Shown here piece after piece: positions 43,781 through 52,674 of a DNA stretch of 64,000 nt. The number at the start of each line of letters is the position of its first letter. The first letter of the stretch is position 1. The position numbers were made by a program, and so were the translations under genes. The notes beneath the pieces were generated by a model, which had not been told where the DNA came from, ran no database searches, and was given only the letters and a program-made list of their open reading frames with translations. Source of the DNA: Domibacillus aminovorans (GTDB lineage: Bacteria > Bacillota > Bacilli > Bacillales > Domibacillaceae); NCBI RefSeq assembly GCF_001643235.1, contig NZ_LQWY01000021.1, positions 1-64,000 on the forward strand, read 5' to 3'.

Positions 43781-44437
43781 ATGCCAAAAGAACAATTTGC
43801 GGTCATTGGGATGGGCCGATTCGGAACGAGTATTGCAAAAAAACTGAATGAAACCGGTCATGAAGTAATGGGTATTGATATAAACGCGGACGAAGTTGAA
43901 GATGCTGAATTATTTATTACGCATGGAGCTGTAGCCGATACGACTGAAAAAGCAACATTAAAATCCATCGGTATTAGCAATTTTGATTGTGTCATCGTCG
44001 CGATTGGGAGTAATATGCAGGCAAGTATTTTGACCGTATTGCTCTTAAAAGAATTAGGGATTAAAAAAATTATCGCCAAAGCGCTGAGCGAACTACACGG
44101 GCAAGTGTTAAAAAAAGTCGGAGCTGATTGGATCGTCTATCCGGATAAAGATATGGGCGAACGTGTTGCCCATCAGCTGCTGTCACCTAATGTCTTAAAC
44201 TTTATCGAACTATCGAATGAGTACAGCATAGAAGAAATAAAAATCCCTTCAAGCATGGTGAGTAAAAGCCTGCGGGATCTTGGTATACGAGCAACGTATC
44301 ATTTAAATGTGATTGCGGTCATGAGTCATGACGAAATGACCATCTCCCCTTCACCTGACCACGTCATAAACGACGGTGATATTTTAATCGTAATCGGCAA
44401 AAAAGTAGATCTATCGGCATTTTCCAATACAGAATAG
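43781..44437 (+). CDS. ktrA: KtrA/KtrC-type regulatory subunit
   Basis: The 218-residue protein has an RCK_N Rossmann domain with the nucleotide loop GMGRFGTSIAKKL (residues 9-21) and an acidic end of beta2 (GIDIN), and an RCK_C domain from about 140. The octameric ring gates the KtrB channel in response to ATP/ADP and cyclic di-AMP. AAGGAG lies eight bases before the ATG. The order B then A is reversed relative to Bacillus subtilis ktrAB. Confidence 0.9.
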   Translation: MPKEQFAVIGMGRFGTSIAKKLNETGHEVMGIDINADEVEDAELFITHGAVADTTEKATLKSIGISNFDCVIVAIGSNMQASILTVLLLKELGIKKIIAKALSELHGQVLKKVGADWIVYPDKDMGERVAHQLLSPNVLNFIELSNEYSIEEIKIPSSMVSKSLRDLGIRATYHLNVIAVMSHDEMTISPSPDHVINDGDILIVIGKKVDLSAFSNTE

Positions 44438-44470
44438 CCCCGTTTGTTTTGGATATGCCGATCATGTGTA

Positions 44471-45133
44471 TTACATGTCGAAGAAGTTTTTTCTTTTCTG
44501 ACGCTTTTTCTGGTATCGCTGATAAAACCAAATCGCGATCGTAAGCCAAAATCCACCTACTAAATAACCACTTATAATATCTGTTGGGTAATGCACGCCT
44601 AAATAAATACGGCTCGTTCCAATCATCATCATCATCATGGTACTGATAACAATTAAGAGCGTACGGCCCCATCCAACTGGTATATGACGCCAAAGCAGAA
44701 AAGCAAGAATACCATAAAGAGTAATCGCGTTCGTCGCATGGCCGCTTGGGAAACTATATCCTCCCACTTCGATAAGCCGGTGAAAATCCGGACGCGCTCT
44801 ATGAAAGAACCATTTTAATGATTTAAAGAGAATGTTCGAACCTAGAACGACCGCTATAAATAAAATAAGTTCTGAGCGGTGTTTGAATACGTTGTAAAGA
44901 AAAAATAACACGAGAAGGGAAAGCACTACAATCGAATACGTTGAACCAATAAACGTGAAAAACTTCATAATCGCCGTCAACATCGACGATTCCAATCCTT
45001 GAATAAACGAGATCACAGTCTGATCAAATTGAATAATCTTATGGCTGCTCACTAAAAAAGCCATAAAGCCAAATCCAATTAACGAAACAAGACTGATGAT
45101 AAAGGCAATGGAAAGCTGAAACTTTAAGTTCAT
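44471..45133 (-). CDS. PAP2-family membrane phosphatase
   Basis: The 220-residue protein has six hydrophobic segments and the three PAP2 motifs: KWFFHRARP (about 105), SFPSGHA (about 128) and SRIYLGVHYPTDI (about 177). It probably dephosphorylates phosphatidylglycerophosphate, undecaprenyl pyrophosphate or a similar lipid at the outer membrane face. The ATG at 45133 follows CGAGGTG. A GTG twelve bases upstream is in frame but too close to the site. Confidence 0.85.
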   Translation of the reverse strand: MNLKFQLSIAFIISLVSLIGFGFMAFLVSSHKIIQFDQTVISFIQGLESSMLTAIMKFFTFIGSTYSIVVLSLLVLFFLYNVFKHRSELILFIAVVLGSNILFKSLKWFFHRARPDFHRLIEVGGYSFPSGHATNAITLYGILAFLLWRHIPVGWGRTLLIVISTMMMMMIGTSRIYLGVHYPTDIISGYLVGGFWLTIAIWFYQRYQKKRQKRKNFFDM

Positions 45134-45192
45134 AGCAACAAACACCTCGAGTTTATTATCAATTTGTATCGGCTGTTCATTTTATCACACTT

Positions 45193-45223
45193 AAAAACAC
45201 CATTCAAAAAATCGAATGGTGTC
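45193..45223 (-). terminator. terminator of the VCBS/TPR gene
   Basis: ACACCATTCGA and TGAATGGTGT arms (10 bp) are followed by TTTTTAAG on the minus strand. Confidence 0.7.
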
Positions 45224-45240
45224 AGCAGAAGAACGTTTTA

Positions 45241-46740
45241 TTACATAGGATCTTTTAATCTTTCCGGAGGCCTCATTTTCGCATTGGGCAAATCCAGTTT
45301 GACCGTATTCAACTCTTCACCAAAGATCGCCACATGTTGGCGGTCTGGTGCAAATTCTCTTCCATTCCATTTAAGTATATTCTCCATATAGCCAAGTCTA
45401 TCGGCGTTATATCGGCCGGCGATGTTTTGAAATGTGTTCAGTTCATACATGCCATCCCTGTCAAAATCAACGGGATACAGTCCCGACAAAGGAGATACCC
45501 AGCCTTCGATTGGCTCTTTCAGCGTCCCATCCGCGTTATAGATCTCCGCTAAATAATCAGCACCTTTATACATGAGATCAATTGTATACTTCTTCTTGTT
45601 GAAGCTTGTCACAATGGCCTTATAATGATCTTTGTATACCACATTATACGTATATTTTTCATTAAATGATTCAGAATCAAAGATCTGACGAATTTCCCCA
45701 TTTATATACGAAAACATATACGCATAAATCATTCCACCGCTTCCCCCTGTATTGATGACAATGAGAATATCCTCTACTTTGTCACCTGTGAATTCACCAA
45801 GAAAAATGGTCGGATTATAACCGGCATTTTCTTTCAAATAAATTTTTTCATACTGATTGGTTCTTCCATCTCGAACGACAAGAGTGATATTTTGCCAAAA
45901 CGGACTGTCCGGCGTTTGATCTGCTGTCAGATAGACTGTATCAATAGTGCCATCCCCGGTAACGTCTCCTCGCTTCACTTGAACGACTTTATTATTTTCT
46001 GCCTGCAGCTGCCGCTTCATCTCAAGCAGTTTTTCTTTAGACGGATAAGGAGTCGATGAGGACAGCGCTTTATGAATGGTCGTTAAAGCTTGATCCAGTA
46101 ATCCTGCTTTCATTTGCGCATCAGCTAAATAGTACCAATAAACAGGAGAATCCATCTCTTGAAGTAAGGCTTTATAGTAATTCGCTACTTTCTTGAAGTA
46201 ATAAGGGTATACGTCCGTTGCTTTAACGAGGTCGTTTGTGCACCAACGATAGATGTCTATTTGATAGGCATTTCCTGTGTCATGATTCCAGAGGGCAATC
46301 TCATACGTGCCTGGACACTCATTCATCTCTTCTACCTTCATTTTGCTGTAGACCTTTTTATTGGGTGTCAAATGCTTAAAGCCTTCTGGCGTCCACTGCA
46401 GTAAGTCGAGCTCCGACCAAATACCCGCAATCTGCCAGCCAATGAGCAATGTGTTGATCGTACTGTCCACGACAGGAGCGGCCAATAAATCCGTTATGCT
46501 GTACCCGCTCCCTTTCATGTGAGCCACTTGATACCACGTATGATCGTACTCTTTTAGTATGACGATATAGTTTTCACCATGATCTTTATAAGCTCCCACT
46601 AATTCTAGACAATGATCTCCGTCTAAGTCAGCCAGCAAGATCGCAGGACGTTTTTCTGGCTGCTGCAGCTCCAGAACTTCGACTCCTCTAGGTAAAAACG
46701 CCTTTAAGAGTAGTACATAGTCCGTCATCATTTTCTCCAT
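45241..46740 (-). CDS. large uncharacterised protein with VCBS/FG-GAP-like and TPR-like segments
   Basis: The 499-residue protein (from the ATG at 46740, AGGTGAGG upstream) has repeated FG-GAP-like turns: LADLDGDHCLEL (near 39), KRGDVTGDGTIDTVYL (about 262), FTGDKVEDILIV (about 315) and PVDFDRDGMYEL (about 430), suggesting a calcium-binding beta-propeller. Between them is a helical TPR-like unit (ALLQEMDSPVYWYYLADAQM, about 190-210). There is no signal peptide, unusual for FG-GAP proteins. Related proteins occur in Bacillaceae with no assigned role. Confidence 0.65.
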   Translation of the reverse strand: MEKMMTDYVLLLKAFLPRGVEVLELQQPEKRPAILLADLDGDHCLELVGAYKDHGENYIVILKEYDHTWYQVAHMKGSGYSITDLLAAPVVDSTINTLLIGWQIAGIWSELDLLQWTPEGFKHLTPNKKVYSKMKVEEMNECPGTYEIALWNHDTGNAYQIDIYRWCTNDLVKATDVYPYYFKKVANYYKALLQEMDSPVYWYYLADAQMKAGLLDQALTTIHKALSSSTPYPSKEKLLEMKRQLQAENNKVVQVKRGDVTGDGTIDTVYLTADQTPDSPFWQNITLVVRDGRTNQYEKIYLKENAGYNPTIFLGEFTGDKVEDILIVINTGGSGGMIYAYMFSYINGEIRQIFDSESFNEKYTYNVVYKDHYKAIVTSFNKKKYTIDLMYKGADYLAEIYNADGTLKEPIEGWVSPLSGLYPVDFDRDGMYELNTFQNIAGRYNADRLGYMENILKWNGREFAPDRQHVAIFGEELNTVKLDLPNAKMRPPERLKDPM

Positions 46741-46827
46741 ATCACACACCTCACCTGCTTATATTCTCCATAACTAATATATGCAGAGCGCACCTGTTTG
46801 GATAGTGTGACAAGATAAAGTGAATTT

Positions 46828-47106
46828 TTATTCTTTTATCCATTCACGCAATTTCGTTTTGGAGAAATACACTTGTCCATTTAATTTAACGTGAGGAATA
46901 TCGGGGTGTTCTTGAATTAACACTCTCGCCTCTTCTTTCGTTATGCCCAAAAAATGATGCACGCTGCTCTCTGCCAACAATTCACGTTGATCATTTTTTT
47001 TAAAATAATCAAAGAAACTTTTTTCTGTTGGATTTTGGTAATTCCGTAATCCATCACAAATAAAATATCCGGCTATCGCCAGTCCAACACCTATGAACAA
47101 ATCCAT
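46828..47106 (-). CDS. membrane-anchored helix-turn-helix protein
   Basis: The 92-residue protein has one N-terminal membrane helix (residues 3-20), a charged linker and a C-terminal excisionase/MerR-like domain (HHFLGITKEEARVLIQEHPD ... FSKTKLREWIKE). The combination of an anchor and an excisionase-like DNA-binding fold is uncommon. ATG at 47106 follows AGGAGGGG. Partner and target are unknown. Confidence 0.65.
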   Translation of the reverse strand: MDLFIGVGLAIAGYFICDGLRNYQNPTEKSFFDYFKKNDQRELLAESSVHHFLGITKEEARVLIQEHPDIPHVKLNGQVYFSKTKLREWIKE

Positions 47107-47217
47107 CTACTCCCCTCCTGCTTTTTCATCATACTTGTCCATCATATATATGTGTCATATGAATCCAAATTCCTCTAATATCCGGATTAAGTATAAAAAA
47201 GAAAAGTGAAAATACAA

Positions 47218-47256
47218 TGAAAAAAGCCGCCTGCGTTTATGGCAAGCGGCTTTTCT
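47218..47256 (-). terminator. terminator of desKR
   Basis: AAAAGCCGCTTGCC and GGCGGCTTTTTT arms with an 8-base loop follow the desR stop codon. Confidence 0.8.
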
Positions 47257-47259
47257 TAT

Positions 47260-47859
47260 CTACTTAAACCATCCCTTTTCTTTCGATTGAGAAATGGCTT
47301 CGATTCGATTTTTCACCTCGAGCTTATCAAAGATAGTAGAAATATAGTTTCGCACCGTTCCATTCTTAATCTGGAGTTCTTCAGCGATTTGTTTTGTATT
47401 TTTCCCATCAGCTACAAGCTCTAATACATCTTTTTCCCGTTCAGTCAGTGGATTTTCTTCACTGTAAAAGTCGTCCATCAATTCAGGTGCATACACGCGT
47501 CTTCCAGCCATAATGCTGCGGATGGAGCTAGCGAGCTCTTCACTCGGGCTGTCTTTCAACAAATAACCGCTCACTTTCGCTTTGATCGCACGCTGGAAAT
47601 AGCCGGTTCGGGCAAATGTTGTTAAAATGATCACTTTGCAGTCACAGTCTTTTAACTCTTCTGCAGCGTCTAGTCCTGTCTTTAATGGCATTTCAATATC
47701 CATAATGCACACATCCGGTTGTAACGTCTGAACGAGTGCAACCGCTTCTTCCCCGTTTGCTGCTTGTCCGACTACTTCCATATCGTCTTCTAAACTGAGC
47801 AGCGAGCCTAATGCCCCGAGCAGCATCCGCTGATCTTCGGCAATAACGATTCGAATCAT
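47260..47859 (-). CDS. desR: DesR response regulator
   Basis: The 199-residue NarL/LuxR-type regulator has a receiver (DQ near 9-10, phospho-Asp near 54 in CIMDIEMPLKTG) and a LuxR helix-turn-helix (TEREKDVLELVADGKNTKQIA). In Bacillus DesR~P activates des at low temperature. It overlaps the desK stop as ATGA. A palindrome matching its likely operator is found upstream of des. Confidence 0.9.
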   Translation of the reverse strand: MIRIVIAEDQRMLLGALGSLLSLEDDMEVVGQAANGEEAVALVQTLQPDVCIMDIEMPLKTGLDAAEELKDCDCKVIILTTFARTGYFQRAIKAKVSGYLLKDSPSEELASSIRSIMAGRRVYAPELMDDFYSEENPLTEREKDVLELVADGKNTKQIAEELQIKNGTVRNYISTIFDKLEVKNRIEAISQSKEKGWFK

Positions 47860-48989
47860 TCATATTCCCCCTCATCACGCTGTTTCACGTCATTTGGCAC
47901 ATTCATAATAATCATCGTTCCATTATCTGATCGAATATCTAGACTACCATTCACAAATTCAAGCCGCTCTCTCATTCCGAGAAGGCCGCTTCCTTTTCCA
48001 ATATCTTGCCGGATCATCCCAATCCCATCATCTTTTATAGTCAACTGCAGCCCGGTTTTCGTCTGCTTAATGCTAATATGACAAGAAAAGGCCTGGCTAT
48101 GCTTGACAATATTGGTCACAGCTTCTTTCATGCACATACTGATAATATTTTCAACAAAAAGCGATACGTTGTTCAATTTAAATTCTTTCTCACCCGTATA
48201 TTCGATTTGTGCCGCTTTTAACAATTGTTGAACGAGCACAATTTCGTCGTTAATCCGAATGCCGCGCATCGATGAAACTAAATTCCGCACTTCATTTAAT
48301 GCCGTTCTGGCGGTTTGCTGCACGTCGATTAATTCCTCTTTTGCCTTTTCCGGATCTTTATAAATAAGCTTTCTCGCAAGGTCACTTTTCAAGCCGATGA
48401 GAGACAGCCTTTGTCCGAGCGTATCATGAAGATCACGGGCAATGCGCTGCCGCTCTTCTTGTTTGACCAATTCAGAAATGCGATTGTTCGCCATTTGCAG
48501 TTCCTCTTCAAGCTTGTCCTGTTTTTTTCGATTATATAGATTAAACGGCAGTAATATGACACTAATAAACACAATCACGATGAGCGGCAGCTGCTGAATA
48601 AAGAACGGATCTTTCAGAACAAAATTGTAATTGATCGAAAAGGCCGTGCCGACTAAATGAATGACATATGCTGTAATGAATGCCCCTCTCTTTTTTATAT
48701 TGCCGTTATAATACGCAATATAAAAGGCAAAATAGATAAACTGAAAGAGTATCGTCATGATGATCGATATGCCTACTAAAATACAGATCCATACATAAGC
48801 AGGCCAATTTTTAGATAGAAACGCGAACCGAAAGCTAACATAAAAGAGTATCGTCAGCGTGATCCCGAAGATAATTTCCTTCGTCGAGGAAGACTGGAAT
48901 ATAAAATAAAAGGGCAAAAAACTTAAAATACTCCATATATATGGAGACATGCCTGAACTTTTTTGAAAGACTGTCGTTCGTTTTTTCAT
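47856..48989 (-). CDS. desK: DesK thermosensor histidine kinase
   Basis: The 377-residue kinase has five or so N-terminal membrane helices (about 15-155), a linker coiled coil, HisKA_3 with ARDLHDTLGQRLSLIGLKSDL (His near 188), and a HATPase domain with KDDGIGM and GSGLLGMRERL. The layout is that of DesK, which senses membrane thickness and fluidity. It follows des after a terminator and precedes desR. Confidence 0.9.
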   Translation of the reverse strand: MKKRTTVFQKSSGMSPYIWSILSFLPFYFIFQSSSTKEIIFGITLTILFYVSFRFAFLSKNWPAYVWICILVGISIIMTILFQFIYFAFYIAYYNGNIKKRGAFITAYVIHLVGTAFSINYNFVLKDPFFIQQLPLIVIVFISVILLPFNLYNRKKQDKLEEELQMANNRISELVKQEERQRIARDLHDTLGQRLSLIGLKSDLARKLIYKDPEKAKEELIDVQQTARTALNEVRNLVSSMRGIRINDEIVLVQQLLKAAQIEYTGEKEFKLNNVSLFVENIISMCMKEAVTNIVKHSQAFSCHISIKQTKTGLQLTIKDDGIGMIRQDIGKGSGLLGMRERLEFVNGSLDIRSDNGTMIIMNVPNDVKQRDEGEYE

Positions 48990-49052
48990 CGTTGTTCCTC
49001 ATTTTTCTTGTACTTGCTTCTTATTTTAGCACAATCATCCCACATTTCTGTA

Positions 49053-49088
49053 AAAAAAACCATATTCCCGTTAAGACGGAAATATGGT
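49053..49088 (-). terminator. terminator between des and desK
   Basis: ACCATATTTCC and GGAATATGGT arms with T8 on the minus strand lie just after des. It probably limits desKR transcription from the des promoter. Confidence 0.8.
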
Positions 49089-49110
49089 GATGGACATATT
49101 TTTATACAAT

Positions 49111-50142
49111 TTATTCACTCATGACGCTTTTCTTCAACGATTTAACAGATTGATTCGCATCTTTAAATGTAACAAACTTATTACTTTGCTCATCCCACAA
49201 ACGGAATTTTACGGACTGAATACTCGTCCAGAGCGTAATGGTCGGTACATTTTGCAAAGGATCTGCGTTGTTGTGTGCCGCTTCTAATTGATAATTCGGT
49301 ACACGTGGGCTTAAATGATGCACGTGGTGAAAGCCGATATTTCCTGTGATCCACTGCAACGGTTTTGGAAGCTTGTAGAATGAGCTACCTTCCACTGCTG
49401 CTTGCACAAAATTCCAATTTTCATCTTCTTCAAAATAAGAATCTTCGAACGTGTGCTGTACATAAAAGAGCCAAACACCCATTGAACCGGCAATCCAGAA
49501 CATTGGACCATGTACGAGCAGGAATGACTGCCAGCCAATCGCCCAGCAAAGCAATCCAGCACTCGCAAAAATCAGGATGTTCGTGAGATACGTATTCATA
49601 CGCTCTTTCTTTCTTGCTCCTTTTACGTTAAAGCGATTCGTAATGAGGAATACCCAGATCGGCCCAATGACGAACATAACGAATGGATTCCGGTAAAGAC
49701 GGTACGCAATACGTGTTTTTAATGGAGCCGTTAAATATTCTTCAACCGTCATCATCCACATATCACCTGTCCCGCGTTTATCCAAATTACTGCTCGTCGC
49801 GTGATGGATATTATGGCTGTGTGCCCATTGATCATAAGGGAAAAACGTTAAAACGCCTGTAAGTGTTCCGACAATTCGATTCAATTTTCTATTTTTAAAA
49901 AACGAGTGGTGACAGCAGTCATGAAAAATAATGAAGATCCGCGTAATAAATCCTGCGCCAATAACCGATAAACCTAACGTTAGGAAATAGGAAATGGACA
50001 AGCTTTGATACGCCAGGTACCAGATGACGACAAACGGTACAATCGTGTTAATGAGCTGCCAAATACTCGCTTTCGTATTTGATTTTTCGTATGGAGCAAC
50101 TTGTTTTCGTAAAACTTTTGCTTTTTCTTTTTCTTTGCTCAT
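49111..50142 (-). CDS. des: acyl-lipid delta-5 desaturase Des
   Basis: The 343-residue membrane enzyme has the three His boxes HDCCHH (about 83-88), HNIHH (about 120) and HHVHH (about 283) that bind the di-iron centre, and four membrane helices. It introduces a cis double bond into phospholipid acyl chains to restore fluidity in the cold. Adjacent desKR and the upstream palindrome support this identity. Confidence 0.92.
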   Translation of the reverse strand: MSKEKEKAKVLRKQVAPYEKSNTKASIWQLINTIVPFVVIWYLAYQSLSISYFLTLGLSVIGAGFITRIFIIFHDCCHHSFFKNRKLNRIVGTLTGVLTFFPYDQWAHSHNIHHATSSNLDKRGTGDMWMMTVEEYLTAPLKTRIAYRLYRNPFVMFVIGPIWVFLITNRFNVKGARKKERMNTYLTNILIFASAGLLCWAIGWQSFLLVHGPMFWIAGSMGVWLFYVQHTFEDSYFEEDENWNFVQAAVEGSSFYKLPKPLQWITGNIGFHHVHHLSPRVPNYQLEAAHNNADPLQNVPTITLWTSIQSVKFRLWDEQSNKFVTFKDANQSVKSLKKSVMSE

Positions 50143-50230
50143 ATTATTGTGTTCCCTCCGCTAGTTGATGATATACCTTATTATAACGAAGGGATTTTTA
50201 CTTATGCAGTAGCACCCGTCACACCCTGAG

Positions 50231-50246
50231 TATGACAAGTGTCATA
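50231..50246. promoter_or_regulatory. candidate DesR operator upstream of des
   Basis: TATGACAAGTGTCATA is a palindrome with perfect 7-base arms and a 2-base centre. It sits about 90 bases upstream of the des start codon, and a -10-like TATAAT lies between (about 50180-50187) with no good -35. A second partial copy (GGTGTGACGGGTGC) lies just downstream. This is the layout of an activator site. Confidence 0.5.
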
Positions 50247-50257
50247 TTTTGAAAACT

Positions 50258-51136
50258 TTATCTAAATTTCATTCCATACTCAGCTTGAAACGTTTCGCCC
50301 ACTTCAAGCATATTAATACCAAATTTGTCCTTCAGCTCTCCCGATGTCTCGTTCGTGTCAGCAACGCCATACCACGGTTCAATGCAGATAAACGGGGCGA
50401 TCGTGCCATCTGCTTCATCGTATTTAGACCAAATCCCGACGAATGGAAAGCCTTTTAACGTGACGTCTATGCCATAGCTTGTTGTATTGGATTCGAGCGT
50501 GACGTAATTAATATTGCTGTAAATAGACGCATCATTTGCGAATAAGGACGGGGTTAATGTAAAAGCTTGAACACCGTCAGCTGGACCTTTCTCCTTAATG
50601 AGAGAATCTGTTAGTTCGTATTCCATTGCTTTCTTATTTTCAGCAGGCATCACTTTTACTTTGTAATCCTCGACTGTTTCATTTTCCAAAAGTGGGATCC
50701 GAAACGCCGGATGCGCACCGATCGAGAAATACATCTTTTCTTTGTTTTCATTCGTTATTTCCCAGCGAACGGTAAGTGATGCCTCATCTAGTGTATAGTG
50801 AATGACTGCCTTGAATTCGTATGGGTATATGTCCGTGAATAAACCAGCCGATTCAAATTGAAAGGAAGCTTTGTCCACTGTTTGCTCGGCAATTTCAAAG
50901 TTAACGTCGCGTAGAAAACCATGTTGGGACATCGGATAGCTCTGTCCATCCACTACATACTGATCTCCTTTTAAACGCCCAACAATAGGAAACAAGACTG
51001 GAGATACACGTCCCCAATACGCGCTGTCACCCGTCCACATATAATGTAGCTCGTTTTTCTTATGGTACACTTCTCGCACTTCCGCTCCTTCCGTTGAAAT
51101 GCTTACTTTTAACCAATCGTTTTCAATCATAATCAT
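50258..51136 (-). CDS. aldose 1-epimerase-family protein (LacX-like)
   Basis: The 292-residue galactose-mutarotase-like protein has the fold's conserved YWGRVSPVLFPIVGRL (about 40-55), SIGAHPAF (His near 142) and a C-terminal FICIEPWYGVAD with the catalytic Glu. It interconverts sugar anomers or acts on hexose-6-phosphates. The substrate is not known. GAGGAG lies nine bases upstream of the ATG at 51136. Confidence 0.85.
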   Translation of the reverse strand: MIMIENDWLKVSISTEGAEVREVYHKKNELHYMWTGDSAYWGRVSPVLFPIVGRLKGDQYVVDGQSYPMSQHGFLRDVNFEIAEQTVDKASFQFESAGLFTDIYPYEFKAVIHYTLDEASLTVRWEITNENKEKMYFSIGAHPAFRIPLLENETVEDYKVKVMPAENKKAMEYELTDSLIKEKGPADGVQAFTLTPSLFANDASIYSNINYVTLESNTTSYGIDVTLKGFPFVGIWSKYDEADGTIAPFICIEPWYGVADTNETSGELKDKFGINMLEVGETFQAEYGMKFR

Positions 51137-51226
51137 CGTTTCTTACTCCTCATCTTTATAAAATTTCTCCTTCTTATTATGACGGATCTATTGAGAAAAA
51201 CAATCATCTTTCCCTTTAAATGACGC

Positions 51227-51256
51227 AAAAAGCTCAGCATAATTTCTGCTGAGTTC
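51227..51256 (-). terminator. terminator of the HEPN-like gene
   Basis: AACTCAGC and GCTGAGCTT arms are followed by TTTTG on the minus strand. Confidence 0.7.
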
Positions 51257-51259
51257 TTC

Positions 51260-51769
51260 TTATTCATTTTCCAAATCATCCAAATCAACTACATGAAAGG
51301 ATGGATCTTCACACTTCTTTATTCCCGTTGCTTTTACATTTAAAATGGTACGTAGGCCGGCGATGACCGTTTTAAGATCTGTTACAGAGGTGCTTTTATT
51401 CTCTGTAACGATATCTTCTACCAGTCGTTCAAGCCCCTCTATTTCCCCTAATTTACTTTTTAGCTCCATAATTTCTTGATGACTAATGTTATATTTCAAC
51501 CGGTGAGCATATTTGTTTCGCAGTTCATTAAATTCAAGCAGCATCTCGCATTGATTTTGGTCAATCAGGTTAAAGGCAGACGCTATTTCCGTTTTGGTCC
51601 GAAATCGTTCTTTATACAGTTCTAATATATCTGGATTTGGGATAAACCCTTCAAGCAATTTGTTTAATTCATTTTCAATATAAAGATGGCCTCTTAAAAT
51701 TAAATATAATTTGTCATTTTGATCATCCAAATCGTCTATGAAAGACTCTCTGTCCGATTTAGGTTTCAT
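51260..51769 (-). CDS. MltR/DUF4145-like helical protein with HEPN-type RxxxxH motif
   Basis: The 169-residue protein from the ATG at 51769 (AGGAGTG eight bases upstream) is helical. It contains LRGHLYIENELNKLLEGFI (about 27-45), as in MltR/YggD-type proteins, and FNELRNKYAHRLKYN near 80-95, in which RNKYAH gives the R-x4-H HEPN motif. It could be a HEPN-fold regulator or RNase. No antitoxin partner is evident; neighbours are an epimerase gene and a 47-residue protein gene. Confidence 0.6.
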   Translation of the reverse strand: MKPKSDRESFIDDLDDQNDKLYLILRGHLYIENELNKLLEGFIPNPDILELYKERFRTKTEIASAFNLIDQNQCEMLLEFNELRNKYAHRLKYNISHQEIMELKSKLGEIEGLERLVEDIVTENKSTSVTDLKTVIAGLRTILNVKATGIKKCEDPSFHVVDLDDLENE

Positions 51770-51816
51770 ACGTTCACTCCTCATCATTTACAATCATTTA
51801 CCTTGAAATGAAATAT

Positions 51817-51848
51817 CAAAAAAGACGAGCAATTTAAACTCGTCTTCC
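51817..51848 (-). terminator. terminator of the 47-residue protein gene
   Basis: AAGACGAG and CTCGTCTT arms with a 10-base loop are followed by TTTTG on the minus strand. Confidence 0.75.
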
Positions 51849-51863
51849 TTTCATGATACACAT

Positions 51864-52007
51864 TTACTCAAAGTCGTCAGGATTTTTATCTTCTTGCCCT
51901 GGCTTTTTTGGATCTCGAGCTCGTTGTGGCTCAATATCCTGTCCTTTTTCTTTTTTTACCTTTTGCTCGATCGAGTCATTACGTTTTACACCTTTTTCTT
52001 CTGTCAT
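51864..52007 (-). CDS. small hydrophilic protein, 47 residues
   Basis: ATG at 52007 behind GGGAGGGA encodes a highly charged, Lys/Glu/Asp-rich protein (KVKKEKGQDIEP, RDPKKPGQEDKN) without hydrophobic segments. It has a site, a terminator and codon regularity, so I regard it as real. Function unknown; it resembles small disordered stress proteins. Confidence 0.55.
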   Translation of the reverse strand: MTEEKGVKRNDSIEQKVKKEKGQDIEPQRARDPKKPGQEDKNPDDFE

Positions 52008-52110
52008 GAAACGTCCCTCCCCTCACAAATAGTTAACATGTATTCATTTATCCTGTTTTATTAAATATAAACACGGCGCATTGCCGTAATGGTTTCCTTT
52101 GTCTAAATAC

Positions 52111-52140
52111 AAACAGACCTGGTACCCCAGGTCTGTTTTT
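52111..52140. terminator. terminator of the cold-shock gene
   Basis: AACAGACCTGG and CCAGGTCTGTT arms (11 bp) with a 4-base loop lie just after the csp stop. Confidence 0.8.
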
Positions 52141-52151
52141 CACATCGCTCA

Positions 52152-52352
52152 TTATGCCTTACTTACATTTGTTGCTTGCGGGCCACGTTGACCATCTTCA
52201 ACTTCAAAAGTCACTGCCTGGCCTTCGTCTAATGATTTGTACCCCTCGCCCTCAATGGCAGAGAAATGTACAAATACATCCTCTCCCCCTTCACGTTCGA
52301 TAAACCCAAATCCTTTTTCACTGTTAAACCATTTCACTTTACCGCTTTCCAT
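52152..52352 (-). CDS. csp: cold-shock protein (Csp family)
   Basis: The 66-residue protein has both RNA-binding motifs, KGFGFIE (residues 16-22) and DVFVHFS (25-31), of a single-domain nucleic acid chaperone. It destabilises mRNA structure at low temperature. The leader (about 100 bases) is long enough to carry a cold-responsive structure, but I did not model it. A GGAGG-type site precedes the ATG at 52352. Confidence 0.92.
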   Translation of the reverse strand: MESGKVKWFNSEKGFGFIEREGGEDVFVHFSAIEGEGYKSLDEGQAVTFEVEDGQRGPQATNVSKA

Positions 52353-52518
52353 TTTGTTCCTCCTAGCATAAAAAATACTTCATATCGCAATTTCAGATTG
52401 CTTATGTATTATCTCTGTTTAACCGTTCCTTTATACATATTCAAACAAGTTCTTCGATTTCAATGAAAATAAGGGAACTATTTTCCAAATTTTAGATTGT
52501 TTCCATGTATTTGTTCCT

Positions 52519-52547
52519 TTGACAACAAACACATGTTTCTATATAAT
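52519..52547 (+). promoter_or_regulatory. recA promoter with a LexA-like operator in the spacer
   Basis: TTGACA (52519-52524) and TATAAT (52542-52547) are separated by 17 bases. The spacer contains CAAACACATGTTTC (52526-52539), a symmetric relative of the Gram-positive LexA/DinR box CGAACNNNNGTTCG. Binding there would block RNA polymerase, so SOS control is likely. Confidence 0.65.
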
Positions 52548-52674
52548 GAATGTAGAACAAATTTTCGTCATTGATATATGAGCCTTTCCTGGAATGTGTT
52601 TCGCATTATAATGAAACAATAATGGAGAGCGTTTTTCTTTCAAGAGGCGCTTATTTTTGGGAAGGATGATAATA

